Assembly (NCBI RefSeq): GCF_040676675.1
Contig: NZ_JBFAPK010000021.1
Span: 86,177 to 150,176, forward strand
Direction of reading: 5' to 3'
Source: JBFAPK01 sp040676675
GTDB lineage: Bacteria > Actinomycetota > Actinomycetes > Mycobacteriales > Micromonosporaceae
DNA length: 64,000 bases
The notes under the pieces are model-generated. The model saw only the letters and a program-made list of their open reading frames with translations. It searched no databases and had not been told where the DNA came from. The first letter of the stretch is position 1. Each line of letters opens with the position of its first letter. Positions 16,728 through 24,756 of this stretch are shown piece by piece. Made by a program: the position numbers and the translations under genes.

Positions 16728-17855
16728 ATGACCGCGCAGTCCGATCAGCATGTCGACCCGGTCCGGGTCGCCGCCGTTCCCTCGCCCGAAGCCTCCGGCG
16801 GCGCGTCGCGTCCCGACCACGGGGCCGTGCCAGCGCCGGTCACGCTGCCGTCGGCAGCCCTGCCGGGATCGGCGCCACCGCCCGGGCCGACGGCCGACGC
16901 CGCTCCCGGGACCACGACGACGCCGGCGGCCGACCGGCCCGCCGACGCCGCTCGGGAGATGGCGGCCGAGTGGGGCTGGCGGGGACGCGCGAACCGGCTC
17001 AGCCACGGGGCGTTGGCGCTCGCCGCCACCCGCGAGGAGCTGGTCCACCGGGCGGCCCGGCGGCGGCTGCTCCACACCTTCAGCCGGACGATGTCCATCG
17101 TGGTGGCCAATCCCAAGGGCGGTGCGGCGAAGACCCCGAGCGCCCTGATCGCCGCGGCCACCCTCGGGTTCTACCGGGGTGGCTACACCCTGGCCTGGGA
17201 CAACAACGAGACACGGGGCACCCTTGGGGCGCGGGCCGAGGAGGCTCCGCACCAGCGGACCGTCATCGACCTGTTGGACCACGTCGACGAGTTCCTCGAC
17301 ACCACCGCCAGTATCGGACAGATGGCGGCGTACCTACGCCTGCAGGGCGCCCGGTTCGACGTGCTCGCCTCCGACGACGCTGCCGGCAGCATGGAGATCA
17401 TCGACGCCGTGGCGTTCCGCAAGCTGTGGACCGCGCTGTGCCGCTTCTACCGGCTGATCGTGGTCGACACGGGCAACAATGTCCGCGCGGCGAACTGGCA
17501 GTCGGCGACGGCGGTGGCGGACTGCCTGGTGGTACCGACCACGGTGCAGCGTGACGTGGCCGATAGCGGGCTGTGGATGCTCGATCACCTGATCCGCACC
17601 GGACGGGCCGATCTGGCCGGGAACGCGGTCGCCATCGTCTCGTGCGCCGATCCGAAACCGGACGCGGCGCTCCTCGACGACATCGTCGAGCGCTACCGCC
17701 AGGTGGTGCGGGACGTGGCGGTGATCCCCTACGACGGTGCGATCCGTTCCGGCGGGCGTATCGAGTACGACCGACTCACCCCGGCGACCCGCCGGGCCTG
17801 GCTCATGGCGTGCAGCTCGATCGTCGACTCACTCGTCATCCGCGACCAGGACTGA
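16728..17855 (+). CDS. Proline-rich ParA/MinD-type ATPase, EspI-like
   Basis: This 375-residue protein has a disordered Pro/Ala-rich head of about 80 residues, then a MinD/ParA ATPase. The deviant Walker A reads NPKGGAAKTPSALIAAATLG near residue 128, followed by YTLAWDNNETRGTLG and the Walker B-like RLIVVDTGNNVRAANW, then LVVPTTVQRDVADSGLWML. Proline-rich heads joined to such ATPases are known in type VII secretion loci (EspI). The start at 16728 has AGGAG upstream. Its stop overlaps the stop region of the convergent gene 17836-19782 by 20 bp. It probably acts at the membrane with the secretion-like proteins encoded at 20-29 kb. Confidence 0.85.
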   Translation: MTAQSDQHVDPVRVAAVPSPEASGGASRPDHGAVPAPVTLPSAALPGSAPPPGPTADAAPGTTTTPAADRPADAAREMAAEWGWRGRANRLSHGALALAATREELVHRAARRRLLHTFSRTMSIVVANPKGGAAKTPSALIAAATLGFYRGGYTLAWDNNETRGTLGARAEEAPHQRTVIDLLDHVDEFLDTTASIGQMAAYLRLQGARFDVLASDDAAGSMEIIDAVAFRKLWTALCRFYRLIVVDTGNNVRAANWQSATAVADCLVVPTTVQRDVADSGLWMLDHLIRTGRADLAGNAVAIVSCADPKPDAALLDDIVERYRQVVRDVAVIPYDGAIRSGGRIEYDRLTPATRRAWLMACSSIVDSLVIRDQD

Positions 17856-19782
17856 ACGACCAGGCGTCGGCCCCGGTGGCGCGCCGGGCCGCGTCGACGG
17901 CCCGGCGCAGCGCCGTTCGGGCCCGCCGGTCAAGTGCGTCGTCGTGGATCGGGTCGTACGCCGGTTTCGGGCCGCCGGCAGCATCCGGGATGACCTCGCG
18001 CAGCAGCACCAACGCCGCCGCGTCTCGGCCGAGATGCGCGACGTCGACAATCCTCATCCGGCTGCCGGCTTCGAAGCGCACACCTTCGGCTCCGGGCGAC
18101 GTCGGGTCGGCCACCCGGCGTCCGGTGACCGACCAGATCACCAGCGTCGGACCGGCGGGCCCCCGACGGCCCGAGGTCCGTGGCCACGGCACGGTACTCG
18201 CGGTCAATGCCTCCGACGTCCGCACCTCCTCCCCCGGTTGCCAGCGCGCCGGCTGATCGGAAGGCCAGCCGCTGAACACCGCGCCTGTGTACCGCCCCTC
18301 GCCCGGGTCGGGCAGCACGGGGAAGTCGGGGCGCCGCTGCGGGGCCGGCACCGGTTCGGTCGCCGGCTTGGACAGGGGTGACTCGGGCCCGATCGCGGTT
18401 TCCGCCGTCGACCCGGGAGCCGCCGGCACCGGCACCGGGTCACGGGCTACGTGCGGTTCGGCCGGCCGGCCCGGCCCGGGGGCGTGGCCGGGCTCCGGAT
18501 GGGGCTCCGAACCGGCCTGCGACTGCCCCGGCAGTTCGATCAGGTGGCCCGGGCCGACCACCGTGAGCAACGGGCCGTACCGCTCGACCAGTGGCGCCCA
18601 GAGCGCCCCGTCGGTCTCGGCCGGCATCCTCGTTACAGCCAGCCGCAGCGACGCCCTCGTCTCGGCTGGCAGCCCGTCCAGCACCGCGTTCAGCGTCGGC
18701 AGGTCCCGGGGCGGTCGCGCGACGGCCGCCGCGCCGAGCACCAGCACCGGCTGCCGGTCGTCGACCGGCAGCCGCCGGATCCGATCCTGCTCCGGATCAT
18801 CGCCAGCCGAACGCAGCCACAGGCCCGAGCGGACCACCTCGACCGCCCAGTCCACGTCGACCCGCTGCACTCCGGCGGTACCGGCGGCGCCCGGCAGCGG
18901 ATCACGCCACCGCACCACCTGCGGGGCCGCTCCGGCGCGGTACACCACTCGCTGGGCGAACGACCGCCAGCCCTGCCGGCCGTCGTTCCGCACGGGTGCC
19001 GCGGGGTCCGCCGGCGCGTCGGCGTCGAGACCGGCGAGTACGTCGACCGTGCCGCCGGTACGGGCGGCGAGCCACTCCCCGAGCGTGTGGGCGGTGCCGG
19101 CGTTGCCGTCGCAGGGCACCAGGACCATCCCCCGCCGTAACGCCCGGGGCAGCGCCTCCAGCACCGGATAGAGCAGTTCGGGCGGCGACCCGCGGCCCGG
19201 CCGACCGACCACCACGGTCAGCCGCGCGGGGTCCACCGGCGCCGCGAGCACCGCCGTCGTCAGCGCCGGTACCGGTGGGTCCGCGTCGTGCAGCCACAGC
19301 CCGGCCGGTACGGCGGTCGCGCGCAGTTCTGGCGGCAGGGCCCGGAGGCCGCGCGGAAGCAGCCGTTCCCACCGAGGTGCCGGATGCCGTGCGCCCTGCC
19401 GCTCCGCGGGCTCGCCCGGCCGGAACCGCCACCACTGTCCGTCCACCACGAACAGCGCTCCGGTGGGCAGCAGCATGACCGGCCCGGCCGGGGCGATCAC
19501 CTCCATGCCCAGTTCGTCGGCGAGTGGTTGGGCGATGCCCGGTTGACCCGAGTCGGAGAGGACCAGGCGGATCGAGCCGCACCGGACCGGAAGGTGCCGG
19601 CGGAGCAACGTCACCAGGGTCGGCACGTCCAGCGCCGGTTCCGCGGCCACCACGACCGTGTGTCGCTCGCGTTCGCGCGGCAGGCGAGCGGGGGTGAGAC
19701 CGGACGGCAGCGAGTGGCCCCGGACGAGGAGGGTGACCCGGTCGTACCCGTGCACCCGGATCTGGTCGGACCGCTCACGCAT
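17836..19782 (-). CDS. Large protein of unknown function with ART-like C-terminus
   Basis: This 648-residue protein has an N-terminal alpha/beta region of about 400 residues with repeated hydrophobic strands (HTVVVAAEPALDVPTLVTLL, RLTVVVGRPGRGSPPELLYP), a Pro-rich linker around 430-500, and a C-terminal domain TLVIWSVTGRRV, VRFEAGSRMRIVDVAHLG, AALVLLREVI. That last domain corresponds to one in the gene 24753-27392 and resembles the later strands of ADP-ribosyltransferase folds. No catalytic Arg-Ser-Glu set is complete. The ATG at 19782 follows GGAAGGA. There is no signal peptide or membrane helix. It belongs by position with the secretion-like cluster; the function is unknown. Confidence 0.75.
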   Translation of the reverse strand: MRERSDQIRVHGYDRVTLLVRGHSLPSGLTPARLPRERERHTVVVAAEPALDVPTLVTLLRRHLPVRCGSIRLVLSDSGQPGIAQPLADELGMEVIAPAGPVMLLPTGALFVVDGQWWRFRPGEPAERQGARHPAPRWERLLPRGLRALPPELRATAVPAGLWLHDADPPVPALTTAVLAAPVDPARLTVVVGRPGRGSPPELLYPVLEALPRALRRGMVLVPCDGNAGTAHTLGEWLAARTGGTVDVLAGLDADAPADPAAPVRNDGRQGWRSFAQRVVYRAGAAPQVVRWRDPLPGAAGTAGVQRVDVDWAVEVVRSGLWLRSAGDDPEQDRIRRLPVDDRQPVLVLGAAAVARPPRDLPTLNAVLDGLPAETRASLRLAVTRMPAETDGALWAPLVERYGPLLTVVGPGHLIELPGQSQAGSEPHPEPGHAPGPGRPAEPHVARDPVPVPAAPGSTAETAIGPESPLSKPATEPVPAPQRRPDFPVLPDPGEGRYTGAVFSGWPSDQPARWQPGEEVRTSEALTASTVPWPRTSGRRGPAGPTLVIWSVTGRRVADPTSPGAEGVRFEAGSRMRIVDVAHLGRDAAALVLLREVIPDAAGGPKPAYDPIHDDALDRRARTALRRAVDAARRATGADAWSFSPGRG

Positions 19783-19977
19783 GACAGATGTCCTTCCGCG
19801 CCGAAGGGCGTCGGCTAACCGGCGGGATCCCGGCGTCCTGGACCGGGCACGCGTCGGGTCGGCGTGGCCCGGAGCGCTCCGCGTGGCGGAACCGGCCCAG
19901 GAGGGTCCGACCTGACCACCTGGACGGGAAGCCGAGCCCCATCACCCACCGCTGGCGCCCGCGACGACGAGGACCAT

Positions 19978-20466
19978 TCAGTGTGCCCTGGTCTGCGGCT
20001 CGTCACCGCCGTCGCCCTTCACCTGGTCCAGGCGGGGGGCGCGCGGGCCGGCGATCGGGGTCCGGGATCCCGGCGACCCGTCCGCGATCGCCGGCGTCGA
20101 CCACCGGGTGGGCCGATCCGGGTCCGATCGATCGGACGACCCGCGAGGTCCGCTACCCGGAGCTGGACGATGGGCTCCCGGACGCCGGGACCGAATCGGA
20201 CCAGCCGCCCGCAGCTCGGCTGCGGGGGATTGGTTCTCGTCGGACTCGGCGTCCGGCTCCTCCGGCGGGTCGAGCAGCTCGGCGCCGCACCGCATCCGGC
20301 TCAGTCCACTGACGACCGGCCCAAGATCGAAACACAGGTCCCGGCAGGATTCGCAACCGGCAAGGTGTTCCTCGAAGGCAAATACCGCTGCCAAGGGCAA
20401 GGCACCCAGAAGGTACGCTCCGCAGTCGGCACAGAGCCGACCGCGACCTTCACTGTCATCGCTCAT
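19978..20466 (-). CDS. Zinc-binding (ZAS) anti-sigma factor
   Basis: This protein of about 162 residues has an N-terminal ZAS zinc finger: LCADCGAYLLGALPLA, then FEEHLAGCESCRD, the H-x3-C-x2-C signature of anti-sigma factors such as RslA and RsrA. The rest is Pro/Arg/Asp-rich and likely disordered; no membrane helix follows, so it would be a cytosolic anti-sigma. The start is uncertain: ATG 20466 (MSDDSEGRG) fits the family, while an ATG at 20592 would add a hydrophobic N-terminus and would leave only six bases to the sigma gene. It lies directly downstream of the ECF sigma gene and should sequester that sigma factor. Confidence 0.8.
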   Translation of the reverse strand: MSDDSEGRGRLCADCGAYLLGALPLAAVFAFEEHLAGCESCRDLCFDLGPVVSGLSRMRCGAELLDPPEEPDAESDENQSPAAELRAAGPIRSRRPGAHRPAPGSGPRGSSDRSDPDRPTRWSTPAIADGSPGSRTPIAGPRAPRLDQVKGDGGDEPQTRAH

Positions 20467-20598
20467 CGGTGCATCAGATCTACTCCAAGTCACGGCCATC
20501 CGGTGGCAGCATGCGACCAGAGTGTGCCTGGTGGAAGCTACTACCAGATTAACGGCCACCGCCAGCAGTAGATCACCGAACAGAAACCCCATGAGGTC

Positions 20599-21087
20599 TC
20601 AACTCGTGTCGGTAGGGCCGATAGCGGCGCGCAGGGACCGCAACGCGTAGTGCGCCCGCGACTTCACGGTCCCCTCGGGAATGCCGAGACGAACGGCGAC
20701 CTCTTCGGTCGATTTACCCAGGAAGTATAGCTCGACGAGCACCTCTCGGTGCGCGCGGGTCAGCTTCCGCAAGGCGCGCCGGACCGTCTGCCCCGCCACC
20801 ACGGCGTCGGTACTGTCGACAGTTCCCGCCACCTGCGCGAGGTCGGAAACCCCGACCTCGGTTGGCCGGGCCCGACGGGCACGCGCGGCGTCAATCGCGA
20901 TCCGCCGCGCCACGATGAACAGCCAACGCCGCAGCGCCTCCCGCTCGGACGGCAAACGATCCAGGTGGCGCCACGCCTGCATCAACGTTTCCTGCAGCAG
21001 ATCCTCGGCCAGATACCGATCCCCCAGAGTCAATCTGAGCAGGAACCGGTACAACGGCTCCACATGCTCTCTGTGTAATGCGTACAT
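20599..21087 (-). CDS. ECF RNA polymerase sigma factor
   Basis: This group 4 sigma factor has region 2 (LYRFLLRLTLGDRYLAEDLL, QETLMQAWRHL, WLFIVARRIAIDAAR) and region 4 (LTRAHREVLVELYFLGKSTE, EVAVRLGIPEGTVKSRAHYA). It looks like the SigK/SigL-type factors controlled by ZAS anti-sigmas, and the anti-sigma gene follows. I start it at ATG 21087 (MYALHREHVEPLY), which gives 162 residues, slightly shorter than usual; the frame remains open to 21270 but with atypical sequence. It sits inside the secretion-like cluster on the same strand as the large genes, so it may control them. A candidate promoter lies at 21266-21293. Confidence 0.9.
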   Translation of the reverse strand: MYALHREHVEPLYRFLLRLTLGDRYLAEDLLQETLMQAWRHLDRLPSEREALRRWLFIVARRIAIDAARARRARPTEVGVSDLAQVAGTVDSTDAVVAGQTVRRALRKLTRAHREVLVELYFLGKSTEEVAVRLGIPEGTVKSRAHYALRSLRAAIGPTDTS

Positions 21088-21265
21088 TCGCGCCGACGGG
21101 GCCGTGGCATCACCCGGCCACCCGTCGTCGACCGGGGCAGGCCGGCCCACCCCGCCACTTTGGAACAGCACAAGTAGCAATCCATTCCCCCAGGCACATT
21201 CACCGCGTGCTGGACCAGGTGCATCCAGTAGCTGTCGAGCCCCCCATGATTCGACAACCCCGTGA

Positions 21266-21293
21266 AGCATACGATCGACTCATGTTTGGTCAA
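21266..21293 (-). promoter_or_regulatory. Candidate promoter of the sigma/anti-sigma operon
   Basis: On the minus strand TTGACC (21293-21288) and TATGCT (21271-21266) are separated by 16 bases. It lies in the 342-bp gap between the beta-helix/AAA gene and the sigma gene. If it is used, the mRNA would have a leader of roughly 170 bases before the ATG at 21087. Confidence 0.4.
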
Positions 21294-21429
21294 GTGATCG
21301 AGGGAACCTTCCGAAAGAATTGCACATTTGCAGCAGTCCGGCTCCCCGTTACCACCCGGAAGCCCGGCAGAAATCCCTATGTCGTCACTGGAGTTCCTTA
21401 TCGCCACGACGGAGAATCGGGAAAAGTAC

Positions 21430-24400
21430 CTATGTGGTCGTCTGGTGTCCCGCCGCCACCACGGGAGTGACGTCCTCGGCGAGGAGCGTCCGTAGTTGTT
21501 CGACCGTCGGCGTGCCAAGGGTACGGAGCCGGCCCGCCTGGCGCGTGATGGAGTCCTCCAGCAGCTGGCGGGCATACCGACCATTGCCGAAGGCCCGCCC
21601 CTTCGGTAAGCGCTCGAAGTGTTCCCGAAGCACGATCAGCGTGCTGCCCGGACATTCGTACCCGCTGGCCGAGGCGAGCCCCTGGAAGATCGCCACGAGT
21701 TCGTCGGGGCTGTAGTTCGTGAAGTGGATACGACGCGAGAAGCGGGAGGCCAGACCGGCGTTCGCGGCGAGGAAGGTTTCGATCTCCCGCTCGTACCCGG
21801 CGGCGATGACCACCACCTCGTCGCGGTGGTCCTCCATCAGCTTGACCAGCGTGTCGATCGCCTCCCGACCGAAGTCCTGCCGAGCGTCGGGTGGCGCCAG
21901 GGTGTACGCCTCGTCGATGAAGAGCACCCCGCCCCGCGCCCGCTCGAACGCCTCCCGGGTGCGCTGGGCGGTGTGTCCGATGTACTCCCCGACCAGGTCG
22001 GCGCGGGCCACCTCGACCATCTGGCCGCCCGGCAGCACGCCGAGGGCGGTAAGGAGCTGCCCGTACAGCCGGGCGACGGTGGTCTTACCGGTGCCCGGCG
22101 GCCCCGAGAAGACCAGGTGCCGGGAGATGGTCGGAGCCGGGAGGCCGGCCTCGACCCGGGTCCGGATGGTCGCCAACAGGTCGATCATGTCGGAGACCTC
22201 CCGCTTCACCCCACCCAGCCCGATCATGCCGTGCAGCCGGGCGAGCAGTTGGTCGACCTCGTCCGTCCGTGCCGCACCGGTCCGCGCGCCCGTCGTGACG
22301 CCGAGGTCCTGCGGCAGCAACCGGGCCAGCTCCACCCCGTCCGACGAGGACGCCTGCGACAGCCGGTACGCCTGCCGCCCGATCATCTCCTCGAACACCT
22401 TGCGGGCCACCCGGGCGTTGCCGAAGTTCGCGTCCCGCGCCATCCCGTCGAACAGCCGGGTCAGTGCCAGGCGGGTGTCGTATTCGAGGGAGTAGTGGTG
22501 GGTGCTGCACAGCCGCTCGACGATGGTCACCAGTTCCTCGGTGGAGTAGCTCTCGAACTCCACCGTTTTGGAGAAGCGGGAGGCCAAGCCCGGGTTGGAG
22601 TCCAGGAACGCGCGCATCTGCGCCGAGTAGCCGGCCACGATCACCACGATCTCGTCGCGGTGGTCCTCCATCAGCTTGACCAGGGTGTCGATCGCCTCGC
22701 GGCCGAAGTCGTGCCCGCTGCCGCCGCCGTCGACCGGGGAGAGCGTGTACGCCTCGTCGAGGAAGAGCACCCCGCCGAGGGCCTCGGTGAACCTCTCCGT
22801 GGTCTTCACCGCCGTACCGCCGATGTGCTCGGCGACCAGGTCGGCCCGCGCCACCTCGACCAACTGGCCCGTCTTCAACACGCCGAGCGCCGCGAGGATC
22901 TTCCCGTAGAGCCGGGCCACGGTGGTCTTGCCGGTGCCGGGAGCGCCGGCGAAGACCATGTGACGTGACATCGGCGGGGCCGGCAGCCCAGCCGCGGCCC
23001 GCCGCTGGCTCACCCGGTGCAGCCCGACCAGCGTCGCCACCTCGTGCTTCACCCCGGCGAGCCCGACCAGGGCGGTCAACTCGGCCAGCAGCGGGGCGGC
23101 GGCGTCGGAGGGCCCGTCGCCTCCCGGCTCACCGCCCGGCGCCGGCGCCGCGAACGGGCGGGTCGGCTCCTCGCCAGCCTCACCGGCACCGGCGACGGGA
23201 GTCGGGCCCACCGGGGCAGGTTCGGCCGGACGGGCACCGTTCGAACCGCTCGGGCGGTCCCCGTGGCCGTTGCCGACCATCGTGGTCGACTCCACCACCA
23301 CCGGATCCGCCGTCTCCCGGACCAGTCCCTCGCCCGCGTTCGAGATCAGTTCGCAGCCGTCCAGCCGGCCGGACGAGCCGGCGGCGAAGCGGACCCCCGG
23401 CCCGCCGCTGCCGTGCACCCGGCTGCGGAGCAGGGTCAGGTTTGCCTGCCGCTGGACCAGGACCCCGACGGTACGGGCGTCGCCCACATCCGATCCCGTC
23501 ACCGTCGCCGTACCGTCGACCAGCAGACCGACGGCGCACCCCTGCACGGTCGCCTGCTCGGCGACGAGCGTCGCGCCGGCCTCGACCAGGAACCCGCCGG
23601 CCGCGCACCGTTCGACCCGCGTCCGTTGGACCACCGGCCGGGCCTGGCCGAGCACCCGTACCCCGTACTCCCGGGCCTCCTCCACCAGGCAGTCCTCGAC
23701 CAGCGGCGCGGCCGACCCGCCGACCACGATCCCGGTCGGCCCACCGCGTACGGTCAGCCGGCGCACCGTCCCCGCCGCCTCGCCCTGGAACAGCAACGCG
23801 CCGCCCGGTCCGTCGGCCACCCGGCCGCCCTCGATCAGCGGCGCCGCCGAACCGGTGACCGCGATCGCCACCGCCTCGGCGTCGGTGATCTCGTTGTCCG
23901 CGAAGGTGCCGGTGGCCTGGTCGAGCACGATCAGCCCGTGACCGGCAGCACCGCGTACCCGGCAGCCGCTCAGCACCGGATCGGCCGTGCCGGAGACGAC
24001 CACCGCGTGCCCGCCGACCGTGCTGATCTCGCAGTCCTCGAGGGACGGCCGGCCCCCGGTGACCACCACCCCGGCCCCGGGCAGGTCATGCAGCCGGCCG
24101 CGCACCACCCGGAGGGCGCCGTCATCCTCGACCACGACCGCCGGCCCCTCGGTCGCGGTGATCTCGCAGCCCTCGACGGTGCCCCGGCCACCCTGGCCGC
24201 AGAGGACCCCGGCGCCCCGGATGCCGGTGAACATACAGCCGCGCAGCACCGGATCCGCGCCGCGGAGGATCACCGCCCCGGCGCTGCCGGTCTCCCGAAC
24301 TGTGGTGGCACTGACCGTGCCGCCGCCGGCCTTCTCGAACAGGAACCCCGCGCCCTGCGGGTTGGCGACCTCGCAGTCGCGCAGCTCCACCCGGCCGCCG

Positions 24401-24756
24401 GGCACGTGCACCGCCACGACCCCGCGCCCGTCGATCGCGCACCGGTCCGCCTCCAGCGCGCCCCGCCCGACCTGCACGGCGGGCAGGTTGGTGGACCCGC
24501 CCCGGACGGTCACCCCGCGCAGCGTCACGTGGCCACCGCCGACGAAGACCGCCACCCCGTCGCCGCCGTCTATCGTCACCGTCCCCGGGCCCTCCTCGGC
24601 CAGCACCGTCACCCGGCTGGTGAGTCGCAGCTGCTCCCGGTAGGTGCCCGGCTGCACCATGATCGTGGCGCCGGGGGCGGCCGCCGCCAGCGCCGCGGTG
24701 ATGCTCGGCAGGCATCCCGGCTCGGTGTCGGAGACCGACAGCAGATTGTTGGTCAC
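21430..24756 (-). CDS. Right-handed beta-helix protein fused to two EccA-like AAA+ ATPases
   Basis: This 1,108-residue protein has three parts. Residues 1-500 are a parallel beta-helix of many ~23-residue coils (GTYREQLRLTSRVTVLAEEG, GDGVAVFVGGGHVTLRGVTV and similar). Residues 500-570 are a Pro/Gly-rich linker. Two CbxX/CfqX-type AAA+ domains of the EccA group follow: Walker A GAPGTGKTTVARLYG and GPPGTGKTTVARLYG, Walker B GGVLFLDEAYTL and GGVLFIDEAYTL, and IDTLVKLMEDHRDE in both. EccA proteins handle substrates of type VII secretion. It starts at a GTG overlapping the stop of the upstream gene by 4 bp (GTGA), so translation is coupled. Confidence 0.93.
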   Translation of the reverse strand: MTNNLLSVSDTEPGCLPSITAALAAAAPGATIMVQPGTYREQLRLTSRVTVLAEEGPGTVTIDGGDGVAVFVGGGHVTLRGVTVRGGSTNLPAVQVGRGALEADRCAIDGRGVVAVHVPGGRVELRDCEVANPQGAGFLFEKAGGGTVSATTVRETGSAGAVILRGADPVLRGCMFTGIRGAGVLCGQGGRGTVEGCEITATEGPAVVVEDDGALRVVRGRLHDLPGAGVVVTGGRPSLEDCEISTVGGHAVVVSGTADPVLSGCRVRGAAGHGLIVLDQATGTFADNEITDAEAVAIAVTGSAAPLIEGGRVADGPGGALLFQGEAAGTVRRLTVRGGPTGIVVGGSAAPLVEDCLVEEAREYGVRVLGQARPVVQRTRVERCAAGGFLVEAGATLVAEQATVQGCAVGLLVDGTATVTGSDVGDARTVGVLVQRQANLTLLRSRVHGSGGPGVRFAAGSSGRLDGCELISNAGEGLVRETADPVVVESTTMVGNGHGDRPSGSNGARPAEPAPVGPTPVAGAGEAGEEPTRPFAAPAPGGEPGGDGPSDAAAPLLAELTALVGLAGVKHEVATLVGLHRVSQRRAAAGLPAPPMSRHMVFAGAPGTGKTTVARLYGKILAALGVLKTGQLVEVARADLVAEHIGGTAVKTTERFTEALGGVLFLDEAYTLSPVDGGGSGHDFGREAIDTLVKLMEDHRDEIVVIVAGYSAQMRAFLDSNPGLASRFSKTVEFESYSTEELVTIVERLCSTHHYSLEYDTRLALTRLFDGMARDANFGNARVARKVFEEMIGRQAYRLSQASSSDGVELARLLPQDLGVTTGARTGAARTDEVDQLLARLHGMIGLGGVKREVSDMIDLLATIRTRVEAGLPAPTISRHLVFSGPPGTGKTTVARLYGQLLTALGVLPGGQMVEVARADLVGEYIGHTAQRTREAFERARGGVLFIDEAYTLAPPDARQDFGREAIDTLVKLMEDHRDEVVVIAAGYEREIETFLAANAGLASRFSRRIHFTNYSPDELVAIFQGLASASGYECPGSTLIVLREHFERLPKGRAFGNGRYARQLLEDSITRQAGRLRTLGTPTVEQLRTLLAEDVTPVVAAGHQTTT

